Assembly: GCF_004365965.1 (NCBI RefSeq)
Contig: NZ_SOEB01000013.1
Coordinates: 62,001-126,000 of the forward strand
Origin: Rhodovulum visakhapatnamense
GTDB lineage: Bacteria > Pseudomonadota > Alphaproteobacteria > Rhodobacterales > Rhodobacteraceae
DNA length: 64,000 nucleotides
Reading direction: 5' to 3'
The notes under the pieces were generated by a model that saw only the letters and a program-made list of their open reading frames with translations, was not told where the DNA came from and ran no database searches. Position numbers and translations under genes: made by a program. Positions within the stretch are counted from its first letter, which is position 1. Every line of letters begins with the position of its first letter. This document shows positions 1 through 9,404 of this stretch, piece by piece.

Positions 1-1548
1 TTCGTCAGGCAGGCCGCCGAAACCGGCGTCGACGTCTTCCGCGTCTTCGACAGCCTGAACTGGGTCGAGAACATGCGCGTCGCGATGGATGCGGTGCTGG
101 AAACCGGCAAGGTCTGCGAGGGCACGATCTGCTATACCGGCGACATCCTCGACCCGGCGCGGGCCAAGTACGACCTGAACTATTACGTCGCGATGGGGAA
201 AGAGCTGAAGGCCGCTGGCGCCCATATCCTGGGGCTGAAGGACATGGCGGGTCTGCTGAAACCCGCCTCGGCCACGGTTCTGGTCAAGGCGCTAAAGGAC
301 GAGGTCGGCCTGCCGATCCATTTCCACACCCATGACACCTCGGGCATCGCCGCGGCCACCATCCTGGCCGCAGCCGAGGCGGGCGTCGATGCGGTCGATG
401 CCGCCATGGACGCCTTCTCGGGCGGCACCTCGCAGCCTTGCCTCGGGTCGATCGTCGAGGCGCTGCGCAACACGCCCCGCGACACCGGCATCGACATGGC
501 CGCCGTGCGCGAGATCTCGGATTACTGGGAGGCCGTGCGCCAGGAATACGCGGCCTTCGAATCGGGCCTCTCGGCGCCCGCCTCCGAGGTCTATCTGCAC
601 GAGATGCCCGGCGGCCAGTTCACCAACCTCAAGGCCCAGGCGCGCAGTCTGGGGCTGGAAGAACGCTGGCACGAGGTCGCCGAGACCTATGCCGATGTGA
701 ACCAGATGTTCGGCGACATCGTGAAGGTGACGCCCTCCTCGAAGGTGGTGGGCGACATGGCGCTGATGATGGTCAGCCAGGGCCTGACCCGCGCCGAGGT
801 CGAGGACCCCGACCGCGACGTGGCCTTCCCGGATTCCGTCATCGACATGATGCGCGGCAATCTGGGCCAGCCTCCGGGCGGCTTCCCCGAGGCGATCCAG
901 GCAAAGATCCTGAAAGGCGAAAAGCCCTTTACCGACCGGCCCGGCAAGCATGTGCCCCCGGCCGATATCGACAGGATCCGCGCCGAGGTCGAAGGCCAGT
1001 TCGAAGACCTGACCCTCGATAACGAGGACCTGAACGGGTACCTGATGTATCCCAAGGTCTTCACCGATTACGCCACGCGGCACCTGCAATACGGGCCGGT
1101 CCGCACCCTGCCGACCCGCACCTTCTTCTACGGGATGGAGCCGGGCGAAGAGATCGAGGCCGAGATCGACCCCGGCAAGACGCTGGAAATCCGGCTGCAG
1201 GCGGTGGGCGAGACCGCCGAGGATGGCGAGGCGCGGGTGTTCTTCGAACTGAACGGCCAGCCCCGGGTGATCCGGGTGCCGAACCGCAAGGCCAAGGCCA
1301 GCGTGGCCCGCCGCCCGAAGGTCGAGCTTGGCAACCCCGCCCATGTCGGCGCGCCGATGCCGGGGGCCGTGGCCACTGTCGCGGTCGCGGCCGGGCAGGA
1401 GGTCAAGGAGGGCGACCTGCTCCTGACCATCGAGGCGATGAAGATGGAAACCGGGCTTCACGCCGAGCGCGACGGCAAGATCAAGGCGGTCCATGTCGCC
1501 CCGGGCCAGCAGATCGACGCCAAGGACCTGCTGATCGAGTTCGAGTGA
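1..1548 (+). CDS. pyc: Pyruvate carboxylase, C-terminal part (truncated by window edge)
   Basis: Biotin enzyme that carboxylates pyruvate to oxaloacetate in the cytoplasm (anaplerosis). The frame is open from base 1, so the biotin carboxylase half lies outside the window; 515 codons remain. Visible are the carboxyltransferase barrel (VFRVFDSLNW at residues 12-21, the metal-binding HTHD motif roughly 110 residues in) and the biotinyl-carrier domain at the C-terminus with the biotinylation motif EAMKMET, lysine at residue 481, 34 residues before the end as usual for the family. A GC-rich hairpin follows the stop. Identification is firm. Propionyl-CoA carboxylase is excluded because the carboxyltransferase and biotin domains are in one chain. 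Confidence 0.96.
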   Translation, partial: FVRQAAETGVDVFRVFDSLNWVENMRVAMDAVLETGKVCEGTICYTGDILDPARAKYDLNYYVAMGKELKAAGAHILGLKDMAGLLKPASATVLVKALKDEVGLPIHFHTHDTSGIAAATILAAAEAGVDAVDAAMDAFSGGTSQPCLGSIVEALRNTPRDTGIDMAAVREISDYWEAVRQEYAAFESGLSAPASEVYLHEMPGGQFTNLKAQARSLGLEERWHEVAETYADVNQMFGDIVKVTPSSKVVGDMALMMVSQGLTRAEVEDPDRDVAFPDSVIDMMRGNLGQPPGGFPEAIQAKILKGEKPFTDRPGKHVPPADIDRIRAEVEGQFEDLTLDNEDLNGYLMYPKVFTDYATRHLQYGPVRTLPTRTFFYGMEPGEEIEAEIDPGKTLEIRLQAVGETAEDGEARVFFELNGQPRVIRVPNRKAKASVARRPKVELGNPAHVGAPMPGAVATVAVAAGQEVKEGDLLLTIEAMKMETGLHAERDGKIKAVHVAPGQQIDAKDLLIEFE

Positions 1549-1560
1549 TCGCTGCCCGCC

Positions 1561-1599
1561 CGGGCCGCCCCCCGCCGGGCGGTTCGGGCGGCCGGCCCG
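1561..1599 (+). terminator. Possible terminator hairpin after pyc
   Basis: CGGGCC at 1561-1566 pairs with GGCCCG at 1594-1599, and the interior is also GC-rich and can extend the stem. It begins 13 bases after the pyc stop. No T-run follows, so it may only slow transcription or protect the 3' end. Confidence 0.35.
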
Positions 1600-1664
1600 A
1601 CGACGGCACCGGGTCTTGCGCCCGGCACCTCCCGCGGTTTTTCGCATCGGGCCGAATTTTCCCC

Positions 1665-1691
1665 TTGCAGGCTCCGGCCGGAGTTTATAAA
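1665..1691 (+). promoter_or_regulatory. Putative promoter of the first tRNA-Gly
   Basis: TTGCAG at 1665-1670 and TATAAA at 1686-1691 are separated by 15 bases and lie 20 bases before the tRNA. The same pair is conserved in the second copy at 1909-1935. The -10 is strong; the spacer is short. Confidence 0.45.
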
Positions 1692-1711
1692 TCCCCCCTC
1701 ACCCAATGGAT

Positions 1712-1786
1712 GCGGGCGTAGCTCAGGGGTAGAGCATTACCTTGCCAAGGTAAGGGTCGTGAGTTCGAATCTCATCGCCCGCTCCA
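1712..1786 (+). tRNA. tRNA-Gly (anticodon GCC), copy 1
   Basis: Full cloverleaf. The acceptor stem GCGGGCG pairs with CGCCCGC, the D arm contains GGGGTAGA, the anticodon stem TTACC/GGTAA encloses loop TTGCCAA with anticodon GCC, the T arm carries GTTCGAATC, and CCA is encoded. Confidence 0.97.
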
Positions 1787-1908
1787 ATTTCTCTCGACAG
1801 GATCGACAGTCGCGGCACCGGACCGGTGCTCTCGCGGCTTTTGGCGCGCCTCCCCCGGGCGTTCTGCCGCGCGCCGGAACGCGCCCGTCCGTTCCCGCGA
1901 TTTTCCCC

Positions 1909-1935
1909 TTGCAGGCCCCGGCCGGAGTTTATAAA
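1909..1935 (+). promoter_or_regulatory. Putative promoter of the second tRNA-Gly
   Basis: Copy of the TTGCAG / TATAAA pair inside the duplicated unit, at the same distance from the tRNA as in copy 1. Confidence 0.45.
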
Positions 1936-1955
1936 TCCCCCCTCACCCAATGGAT

Positions 1956-2030
1956 GCGGGCGTAGCTCAGGGGTAGAGCATTACCTTGCCAAGGTAAGGG
2001 TCGTGAGTTCGAATCTCATCGCCCGCTCCA
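1956..2030 (+). tRNA. tRNA-Gly (anticodon GCC), copy 2
   Basis: Identical to the tRNA at 1712-1786, including anticodon GCC and the encoded CCA. It lies 244 bases downstream of the first copy within the tandem duplication. Confidence 0.97.
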
Positions 2031-2171
2031 GGGGATCTCGGCCAGCGCGCAGAGACGTGTCGATGCCCTGCCTGCGGCGGCTTGACGCAACCCCTTCCTC
2101 CGACGAACAATGACCCATCGCAAGACGCGGGCAACCTCTTCGGCCCTGCCCGTCTCGATGGGAGGACTATC

Positions 2172-3137
2172 ATGAGCCTGAAGAGCGCCGCGGCAGCGGC
2201 ATGCATTTCGCTGGCAGCGGCCCTGCCTGCCCTCGCCGAAATCGACGCCCCCGAATGCGTCGCCCCGGCCCAGCCCGGCGGCGGGTTCGATCTGACCTGC
2301 CGGATCGCCCAGCAGGGGCTGGATGGCGCGTTCGGCAGGCCCATCGAGGTCACCTTCATGCCAGGCGGCATCGGCGCCGTGGCCTTCAACCAGTTCAACA
2401 CCACCCGCACCGACGATTCCAACGCCATCGTGGCGTTTTCCTCGGGCTCGCTGCTGAACATCGCCACCGGCAAGTTCGGTACCTTCACCGAGAACGACGT
2501 GCGCTTTCTGGCCACCGCGGGCGCCGATTACGGGGCGGTGATCGTGCGGGCCGACAGCCCCTATGCCGACCTCGGCGCGCTGATGGACGCATTCAAGGCC
2601 GATCCCGGCAGCGTCGTGGTCGGCGCCGGCGGCTCGGTCGGGTCGCAGGACTGGATGAAGGGCGCGCTGTTGCTGAAATCGGTCGGCGCCGATCCGCGCC
2701 AGATGCGCTATGTCGCCTATGACGGCGGCGGCGACGCCATTGCCGGGCTGCTGGGCGGCGCGATCCAGGTCTATACCGGCGATGTGGGCGAGATGGCGGC
2801 GCATATCGGCGATGGCAGCATGCGCATCCTCGCGGTGCTGGCGCCCGAGCGGCTGGAGCCGCCCTTCGACGCCTATCCGACCGCGAAAGAGCTGGGCTAT
2901 GACACCGAATGGACCATCATGCGCGGCTTCTACATGGGCAAGAACGTGCCCGACGCCGATTATCAGGCCTGGGCCGACGCCTTCGCCGCGGCCTACAAGA
3001 CCGAGGCCTACCGGCAGGCCCGCGAAAGCAAGGGGCTGATGCCGCTCGAGCTGTCGGGTTCCGAGATGGATGCCCAGGTCAAGCAGCTGATCGGCGAGCT
3101 GCGCGACATCGCCCGCGACGCAGGCCTGATCCAGTAA
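2172..3137 (+). CDS. tctC: Tripartite tricarboxylate transporter, periplasmic binding protein TctC
   Basis: 321-residue solute receptor of a TTT-family importer that delivers a carboxylate to the TctAB membrane complex. It starts at the ATG at 2172, preceded by GGGAGGAC. An upstream ATG in frame (2082) would add a tail before the signal peptide and was not used. A Sec signal peptide of about 22 residues ends at ALA-E. The Bug/TctC fold shows in the PGGGFDLTCR segment near residue 35 and in VVGAGGSVGSQD. It is followed by tctB and tctA on the same strand, so the three are probably one operon. The substrate (citrate, tartrate or another acid) cannot be told from sequence. Confidence 0.9.
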   Translation: MSLKSAAAAACISLAAALPALAEIDAPECVAPAQPGGGFDLTCRIAQQGLDGAFGRPIEVTFMPGGIGAVAFNQFNTTRTDDSNAIVAFSSGSLLNIATGKFGTFTENDVRFLATAGADYGAVIVRADSPYADLGALMDAFKADPGSVVVGAGGSVGSQDWMKGALLLKSVGADPRQMRYVAYDGGGDAIAGLLGGAIQVYTGDVGEMAAHIGDGSMRILAVLAPERLEPPFDAYPTAKELGYDTEWTIMRGFYMGKNVPDADYQAWADAFAAAYKTEAYRQARESKGLMPLELSGSEMDAQVKQLIGELRDIARDAGLIQ

Positions 3138-3252
3138 TCCCGAAAGCCCCACCTCCGGGTCCGGCGCTCCGTATCCGGACCCGCGCGCCGGGTGCGGCCA
3201 GCGCCGGACCCGACCCCTGCCCCTATCCCTGCCCGTTCCTGGAGAACCCCGA

Positions 3253-3690
3253 ATGGTCGACCGCATCTTTGCCGGGCTTCTGCTGGCCGTCACGCTGGGC
3301 TATGGCTGGCTTGCCTTCACCGTCATCCGGGCGCCCTTTCAATACGACCCGCTCGGCCCCGAAAGCTGGCCCCGGATCCTGTCGGTCCTGGCCGCGCTCT
3401 GCCTCGCGGGCATTCTCTGGAAACCCGATGTCGACCGGTTCGACACCCGGGGCGGCACCTGGCTGAGGCTGGCCGCGATCGTGGCGCTTCTGGTCGGCTA
3501 TGCCGGCCTCTACGAGCCGCTCGGCTTTGTGCTGGCAACGCTCCTCTTCGGCACGATCGCCGCCCGACTTCTGGGCGCGACGCTCGTTCGGGCGGGTGTC
3601 TTCGGGCTTGCAACCGGGGTGCTGGGCTATCTTCTCTGCGCCGGGCTTCTGGACCTCAACCTGCCCGAAGGCCCCCTGCCCCGGCTATAG
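3253..3690 (+). CDS. tctB: Tripartite tricarboxylate transporter small membrane subunit TctB
   Basis: 145 residues with about four hydrophobic segments, the usual size and topology of TctB, the small partner of TctA in the inner membrane. ATG at 3253 follows GGAGAACC. It sits 115 bases after tctC and 10 bases before tctA. TctB sequences are weakly conserved, so position between tctC and tctA carries much of the assignment. Confidence 0.85.
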   Translation: MVDRIFAGLLLAVTLGYGWLAFTVIRAPFQYDPLGPESWPRILSVLAALCLAGILWKPDVDRFDTRGGTWLRLAAIVALLVGYAGLYEPLGFVLATLLFGTIAARLLGATLVRAGVFGLATGVLGYLLCAGLLDLNLPEGPLPRL

Positions 3691-3700
3691 GAGACCCTCG

Positions 3701-5218
3701 ATGGAAACCGTCCTGAGCGGCCTTGCCACCGGCTTTGCCGTCGCGCTGACCCCGCTCAACATCTTCCTGGTGCTGATCGGCTGCTTTTCCGGTACCCTGA
3801 TCGGCGCGCTGCCCGGGATCGGGCCGATCAACGGCGTGGCGATCCTGCTGCCCATCGCCTACGGGCTGGGACTGCCGCCCGAAAGCGCGTTGATCCTGCT
3901 GGCGGGCATCTATTACGGCGCCGAATATGGCGGGCGGATCTCGTCGATCCTGCTGAATGTGCCGGGCGATGCGGGCGCGGTGATGACCACGCTCGACGGC
4001 CACCCGATGGCGCTGAAGGGCGAGGCGGGACGGGCGCTGTCGCTGTCGGCCGTCGCCTCCTTCGTCGGCGGCACGCTGGCGGTGATCGGGCTGTCGCTGT
4101 TCGGGCCGCTGCTGGCGAAGTTCGCGGTCACCTTCTCGCCCGCCGATTATGTCGCACTGATGGTCTTCGCCTTCGCCTCGCTGGCCTCGCTGGTCGGCCG
4201 GAACGGGATCAAGACCCTTCTTGGCGCGGTGATCGGGCTGATGCTGGCCACCATGGGGATCGACGCCAATACCGGCGTGCCGCGCTACACCTTCGGCATC
4301 CCCGACCTTCTGGCGGGCATCGACTTTCTGGTGGTGGTGATCGGGCTCTTCGGCATGGCCGAGCTTCTGCACCTGGTCGAACAGCAGGTCTCGGGGCGGC
4401 TGAAGACGCTGCCGGTCGACCGGTCCTTCCTGCGCCGCGCCGATCTGCTGCGCACCCGCTGGACGATCCTGCGCTGCTCGGTGATCGGCTTCTTCATCGG
4501 CATTCTGCCCGGCACCGGCGCCTCGGTCGCCTCGGCCGTGGCCTATGGCACCGAAAAGCGGCTCGCGGGCAAGTCGGGCGCAAGCTTCGGCACCGGCGAC
4601 ATGCGCGGGCTGGCCGCGCCCGAGGCGGCCAACAACGCCGCGGCGGGCGGCGCGCTGGTGCCGATGCTGACGCTGGGCATCCCCGGCTCGGGCACCACGG
4701 CGATCCTGCTGGGGGCGCTTCTGATGTTCAACGTCCAGCCCGGGCCGCTGATGTTCACCCAGCGCCCCGAGATCGCCTGGGGCCTGATCGCCTCGATGTA
4801 TCTGGGCAATGTGGCGCTTCTGATCATCAACCTGCCGCTGGTCGGGCTGTTCGCGCGGATGCTGACCCTGCCACAGCATTACCTGACGCCGCTGATCGCG
4901 ATGCTGGCCTTCGTGGGCGTCTATTCCATCGTCGGCAACCCGTTCGACCTGTACCTCATCATCCTGCTGGGGATCTTCGGCTGGGTGCTGCGCAAGCTCG
5001 ATTTCAGCCTGGCCCCGGTGATCCTGGGCTTCGTGCTGGGCAGCCTCTTCGAAAACAACCTGCGCCGGGCGCTGTCGATCTCGGCGGGCGACTGGGGGAT
5101 CCTGATCGAGGACTGGAAAAGCAACGCGCTGTACGGCCTGGCGGCTCTCGTCGTGATCCTGCCCGCCTGGGCCGGCCGGCGCAGCGCGCGCGCCGCGGCC
5201 GACGCCGTCGAGGACTGA
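3701..5218 (+). CDS. tctA: Tripartite tricarboxylate transporter large permease TctA
   Basis: 505-residue inner-membrane permease and main translocation subunit of the TTT transporter, driven by an ion gradient. The ATG at 3701 lies 10 bases after tctB with TAGGAG in front. The open frame continues upstream across tctB, but that part is an out-of-frame shadow. The TctA signature GALPGIGPINGVA is near residue 36 and the second half repeats it as GILPGTGASVASAVAYG, the internal duplication typical of the family. About 11-12 membrane segments are visible. The gene converges on the NnrU-like gene only 14 bases away. Confidence 0.94.
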   Translation: METVLSGLATGFAVALTPLNIFLVLIGCFSGTLIGALPGIGPINGVAILLPIAYGLGLPPESALILLAGIYYGAEYGGRISSILLNVPGDAGAVMTTLDGHPMALKGEAGRALSLSAVASFVGGTLAVIGLSLFGPLLAKFAVTFSPADYVALMVFAFASLASLVGRNGIKTLLGAVIGLMLATMGIDANTGVPRYTFGIPDLLAGIDFLVVVIGLFGMAELLHLVEQQVSGRLKTLPVDRSFLRRADLLRTRWTILRCSVIGFFIGILPGTGASVASAVAYGTEKRLAGKSGASFGTGDMRGLAAPEAANNAAAGGALVPMLTLGIPGSGTTAILLGALLMFNVQPGPLMFTQRPEIAWGLIASMYLGNVALLIINLPLVGLFARMLTLPQHYLTPLIAMLAFVGVYSIVGNPFDLYLIILLGIFGWVLRKLDFSLAPVILGFVLGSLFENNLRRALSISAGDWGILIEDWKSNALYGLAALVVILPAWAGRRSARAAADAVED

Positions 5219-5232
5219 CGGAGGCGCTTTGG

Positions 5233-5922
5233 CTAGAAGGGCAGCGGCGAGACCCCGATCACCGGGCGATGGGCCGCCAGAAGCCCCGTCCACAGCAGAA
5301 GGCCCAGTCCCGGCCGCCAGAGCGGCGGCGGCCCCGACGGGCGCCAGCGCCCCGAAACGAGCGCCGCCAGCGGCAGGGTCGCGGTGCGCGCGGCAAGGCG
5401 GTCCCAGTCGCGGCCCATCCGGCGCCGGTTCCGCCGGTCGATGACGACCGTTCCGGCCAGCGCAAATCCCGCGAAGCCGCCGAACAGCAGCAGATGCGCC
5501 AGATCGGGGTTGGCCACGGCATGGGCCAGCGCCCAGAGCGCCAGCGCCACGGGCAGCGGATGCCGGGTCACCCCGACGATGCCCGGCCGCGCCGGATCGA
5601 AGCGCGCATCGCCCGCGCCGCCAAAGCTCAGCGGGTTCGGCGCGCCCAGCGCGCCCGCGATCAGCAGGCAGACGACCGGCATGACCAGATTGGGCAGCCA
5701 GGGCTGCCAGGGCGCGGGCGGCCAGAGCGCGACGAAAGGCGCGCGCCCCGCCGCCACGATCAGCCAGGCCAGAAGCGCCAGCGAGACCGCGACATAGGCC
5801 GCCAGATAGCCCTTTTGCCCGAGTGCCCCGGTCAGCCGCGCCTTGACCCCGGGCCGCGCGGGCACCGCATGGGACAGAAGAAACAGCGCGAAGGCCGCCG
5901 CGAATTCCGCCCAGCCGCCCAT
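5233..5922 (-). CDS. NnrU family membrane protein
   Basis: 229-residue integral membrane protein resembling NnrU, a family found beside nitrite and nitric oxide reductase genes and thought to help heme or NO metabolism. Six or so hydrophobic segments are visible, and the family signature region GIVGVTRHPLPVALALWA sits mid-protein. No denitrification genes lie nearby, so here it is an isolated copy or a general paralogue (related to isoprenylcysteine methyltransferase-like membrane enzymes). Start ATG at 5922. A hairpin (5939-5946 with 5953-5960) lies just upstream. Family call is good; function is not established. Confidence 0.75.
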   Translation of the reverse strand: MGGWAEFAAAFALFLLSHAVPARPGVKARLTGALGQKGYLAAYVAVSLALLAWLIVAAGRAPFVALWPPAPWQPWLPNLVMPVVCLLIAGALGAPNPLSFGGAGDARFDPARPGIVGVTRHPLPVALALWALAHAVANPDLAHLLLFGGFAGFALAGTVVIDRRNRRRMGRDWDRLAARTATLPLAALVSGRWRPSGPPPLWRPGLGLLLWTGLLAAHRPVIGVSPLPF

Positions 5923-6287
5923 CAGAGCCCCCCGACAACGCCCACCCGCCCCGGTGGGCGGGCACAGGCGGATCTTGCACGGGGTCGGCCGATCATTCCG
6001 GCCCCTTTCGCGGTATTTCGGGCGGCGCCCAGCATCTCAGCCGCCGCCACGGAAGGAAACCCCCGCGCCCCGCCCCACCCGATTTTTGCAGGGGGCCGGG
6101 AACCGATGGCGCGCCGAGGCGTTGGACCGGGGCGATAGCGGACAGGGTCACGTTCACGGATGCACCTCGGGCCGGCCCCCTCGCCGGCCTCTTGAATGGC
6201 CTCCCCCCGCCGTCGCGGCCCGGGCGCACGTCCCCGCCCGGGCCGTATTTCCCCGACCTCCCAGAACATATCGCCCCGCGCCCCCGC
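5923..6287. other. Intergenic stretch without a recognisable gene
   Basis: Between the NnrU-like gene and the 3' end of the RND pump. It contains an 8-bp GC hairpin (CGCCCACC at 5939-5946, GGTGGGCG at 5953-5960) just ahead of the NnrU-like start. The remainder is GC-rich sequence with only shadow reading frames. No convincing promoter or RNA gene was seen. Confidence 0.5.
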
Positions 6288-9200
6288 TCAGCCCGCCAGC
6301 GCCTCTTCCAGCTCGCGCGCCAGACGCTGCTTTTCCTCGGCCCGGGGCGGCGAGAACCGCGCCAGCAGCAGATAGGCGACCGGCGTCAGATACAGCGTCG
6401 AGAGCGTGGCCAGCCCCAGCCCGCCGACGATGACCCAGCCCAGCGCCTCGCGCGCCTCGGCCCCCGCCCCCGAGGACAGGATCAGCGGCACGCCGCCCAG
6501 CACGGTCGAGACCATGGTCATCATCACCGGGCGCAGCCGGATCGTCGCCGCGTCATAGATCGCGTCGCGCACCGTCGCGCCGCCGTCGCGCAGCTGGTTG
6601 GCAAACTCGACGATCAGGATGCCGTTCTTGGCCATGATGCCGACCAGCATCACCAGCCCGATCTGGCTGTAGACATTGAGGCTTTGCCCGGTCACGAGCA
6701 GCGCGAAGATGGCGCAGGCCAGCCCCAGCGGCACCGTCGCCATCACCACGATGGCCGAGATGAAGCTTTCGAACTGCGCGGCCAGCACCAGGAACACCAC
6801 CGCGATGGCGAAGCCGAAGATCAGCAACAGCCCGGAATTGGTCTCGTCCATGGTGGCCGCGGCGCCCTTGGGCAGGATCCGGTTGTCATCGGACAAAAGC
6901 CCGTCCGACAGCTGGACGATCCGCTCGAAGGCACCGCCCAGCGACTGGCCCGGCCCCAGATCGGCCGAGATCGACACCGCGCGGCTTTGATCCAGCCGGT
7001 CGAGATCGGGCGCGACGGGGCGCTCCTCAAGCCGCACGAAGGTCGACATCGGCACCATCCGCCCGCCCGCGCTTTTGACGAAGATGTTCTCCAGATCGCC
7101 CGGGTCATCGACCGGCTCGGCCGAGGACACAAGCTGCACGTCGTAATTCTGGTCGCCGACGAAGACCGAAACGACGCTGCGCCCGTTCAGGAAGGCCCGA
7201 AGCGCCTCGCCCAGCCCCGAGATGTCGATGCCCAGATCGGCGGCGCGGGTGCGGTCGACCTCGACGAACAGCTCGGGCTGGGTGCGCTCGAAATCGAGCC
7301 GGACCTCGCCGAAGGCGCCGTCATCCTGCATCCGCTCGACCAGCGCCTGGGCGGTCTCGGCCAGCCGGTCGTAGCTTTCGCCGGTCAGCGCCACGCTGAT
7401 GCCGCTGCCCGCGCCGCGAATGCCCAGCGAATTGGGCTGGATCGAAAAGGCGCGCACCCCGATCACGCCGCGCAGCCGGGCGTTGATATCGGTCACGATC
7501 TCGTCCTGGCTGCGCGCGCGCGCCTCCCAGGGGGCAAGCGTGAAGACCATGAACCCGCGGCTGTCCGACCCGCCCGAGCCCGCGATCGAGAAAATGTTGA
7601 CGATCTCGCCATTGTCGCGCAGCGGCGCGATGGCGTCCTCGATGGCGGCCATCTTGGACTGGGTATAGTCCAGCGACACGCCCTGCGGCGCCTGGATGCG
7701 CAAAAGCGCGACCGACCGGTCCTCCTTGGGCGTCAGCTCCTGCCGGACGCCGCCCGCCACAAGGACGGCGGTCGCGGCGAAAAGCCCCGCGCCCAGCACG
7801 ACCACGACGGGCATGGCCAGCGCCCAGCCAAGGGTCCGGCGATACAGCCCGCCCAGCGCAGCGCCGATCCGCGCGCCAAGGCCCCGCTCGGTCCCGGGCG
7901 CGCGGGCCAGCATCCGGCTGGCCAGCACCGGGCACAGCGTCAGCGCCACCACCGAGGAAATCGCCACCGCCATTGCCAGCGTGAAGCCGAATTCGCGGAA
8001 CAGGCCGCCCGCCTGCCCCGGCAGGAACGACAGCGGCACGAAGACCGCGGCCAGCGTCGCCGTAGTGGTGACGACGGCAAAGAAGACCTGCTTGGTGCCC
8101 AGCACGGCGGCGGCACGCGGCCCCATCCCCTCGGCCCGGCGGCGGACGATGTTTTCCAGCACCACGATGGCGTCGTCGACCACCATGCCGGTCGCCAGCA
8201 CCAGCGCCAGCAAGGTCAGAATGTTGACCGAGAAGCCCACCAGATAGATCGCGGCCAGCGTGCCGATCAACGAGACCGGCATGGTCAAGGCCGGGATCAG
8301 CGTGGCGCGCAGGTCGCGCAGGAACAGGAAGATCACCAGAACCACGATGGCGACCGCCAGCCCCAGCGTGTTCAGCACCTCGGCGATGGCGCCCTTGATG
8401 AAGACCGCATCGTCCGAGGTGACGAAGATCGAGATGTCGTCGGGCAGGCTGCGGTCCAGCTCGGCCACGGTGCGGCGCACCTCGCGCGAGATGTCGAGCG
8501 TGTTGCTGCCCGCCTGCCGGATCACCCCCATGCCGATCCCGGTCCGGCCATTGGCGCGCAGCACCGAGGTATTGGGCTCGGGGCCCAGATCGACCCGCGC
8601 CACGTCGCGCAGGAAGACGTTGGGGGCGATCCGCAGATCCTCGAAGGCCTCGGCCGACACGACCATGGCGGTGGTGCGCACGCTGAGGCTTTGCCGCCCG
8701 CCCTCCAGATCGCCCGCGGCGGCATTGAAGCCCGCATCGGACAGCGCCTCGGCCAGATCGGCCAGCGTCAGCCCGCGGCTGGCCAGCCGGGCCTGATCGA
8801 CATCGACCCGGAAGATCGGCGCCCGGTCGCCATAGACCTGCACATCGGCCACGCCCGGCAGCGACACGATCCGGTCCTCGATCCGGTCCTCGACGATCTC
8901 GGTCAGCGCCTCGGCCGAGCGCCGGGACGAGGTCACCGCGACCCGCAGCACCGGCTGGGCATCGGCATCGGCCTTGACCACGCGCGGATCGTCGGCCTCG
9001 TCGGGCAGGTCGCGCTGGATCCGGGCGACGGCATCGCGGGTGTCGCTCGCGGCCACGTCGATATCGACGTTTTCGGCGAATTCCAGCGTCACCCGGCTGC
9101 GCCCGAAGCGCGAATTCGATTCGATCGAGCGGATGCCCGACACCCGGCCGACCGCCCCCTCGATCCGGCTGGTGATTTCCTGGTCGATGGTCTCGGGGGC

Positions 9201-9392
9201 GGCGCCGGTGAACTCGGTGGTGACGGTGACGACCGGGCGGTCGACATTGGGCAGCTCGCGGATCTCGACCCCGAAGAGCGCGGCCAGCCCCGCCAGGACG
9301 ATCAGCGCGCTGACCACCAGCGCCAGGATCGGGCGGCGGACGAACAGCGACGTGCCGCCGGATTCCGCCTCGCGCATCGCCTCTTGCAGCAT
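6288..9392 (-). CDS. RND-family multidrug efflux transporter, inner-membrane pump subunit
   Basis: 1034-residue proton-driven exporter of the AcrB/MdtB (HAE1) type, which moves drugs or other amphiphiles from membrane and periplasm to an outer-membrane channel. The proton relay is intact: paired aspartates in GMVVDDAIVVLENI near residue 400 in TM4 and lysine in GIMAKNGILIVEFAN in TM10. Two large periplasmic loops and 12 membrane segments follow the family plan. ATG at 9392 is preceded by GGGAGG. The fusion-protein gene lies 12 bases upstream, so the two form an operon. No outer-membrane factor or regulator gene is adjacent, so a TolC-like protein must come from elsewhere. Confidence 0.94.
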   Translation of the reverse strand: MLQEAMREAESGGTSLFVRRPILALVVSALIVLAGLAALFGVEIRELPNVDRPVVTVTTEFTGAAPETIDQEITSRIEGAVGRVSGIRSIESNSRFGRSRVTLEFAENVDIDVAASDTRDAVARIQRDLPDEADDPRVVKADADAQPVLRVAVTSSRRSAEALTEIVEDRIEDRIVSLPGVADVQVYGDRAPIFRVDVDQARLASRGLTLADLAEALSDAGFNAAAGDLEGGRQSLSVRTTAMVVSAEAFEDLRIAPNVFLRDVARVDLGPEPNTSVLRANGRTGIGMGVIRQAGSNTLDISREVRRTVAELDRSLPDDISIFVTSDDAVFIKGAIAEVLNTLGLAVAIVVLVIFLFLRDLRATLIPALTMPVSLIGTLAAIYLVGFSVNILTLLALVLATGMVVDDAIVVLENIVRRRAEGMGPRAAAVLGTKQVFFAVVTTTATLAAVFVPLSFLPGQAGGLFREFGFTLAMAVAISSVVALTLCPVLASRMLARAPGTERGLGARIGAALGGLYRRTLGWALAMPVVVVLGAGLFAATAVLVAGGVRQELTPKEDRSVALLRIQAPQGVSLDYTQSKMAAIEDAIAPLRDNGEIVNIFSIAGSGGSDSRGFMVFTLAPWEARARSQDEIVTDINARLRGVIGVRAFSIQPNSLGIRGAGSGISVALTGESYDRLAETAQALVERMQDDGAFGEVRLDFERTQPELFVEVDRTRAADLGIDISGLGEALRAFLNGRSVVSVFVGDQNYDVQLVSSAEPVDDPGDLENIFVKSAGGRMVPMSTFVRLEERPVAPDLDRLDQSRAVSISADLGPGQSLGGAFERIVQLSDGLLSDDNRILPKGAAATMDETNSGLLLIFGFAIAVVFLVLAAQFESFISAIVVMATVPLGLACAIFALLVTGQSLNVYSQIGLVMLVGIMAKNGILIVEFANQLRDGGATVRDAIYDAATIRLRPVMMTMVSTVLGGVPLILSSGAGAEAREALGWVIVGGLGLATLSTLYLTPVAYLLLARFSPPRAEEKQRLARELEEALAG

Positions 9393-9404
9393 GGCGTCGC
9401 CTCC

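Larger units (their letters stand above)
1656..2030. repeat. 131-bp tandem duplication carrying promoter plus tRNA-Gly
   Basis: Bases 1656-1786 recur at 1900-2030 with one difference (T at 1673, C at 1917). Each copy holds the same promoter-like sequence and a complete tRNA-Gly with encoded CCA. The 113 bases between the copies are unrelated to the unit. This is a recent segmental duplication (or one kept identical by conversion) that doubles gene dosage. Confidence 0.9.
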
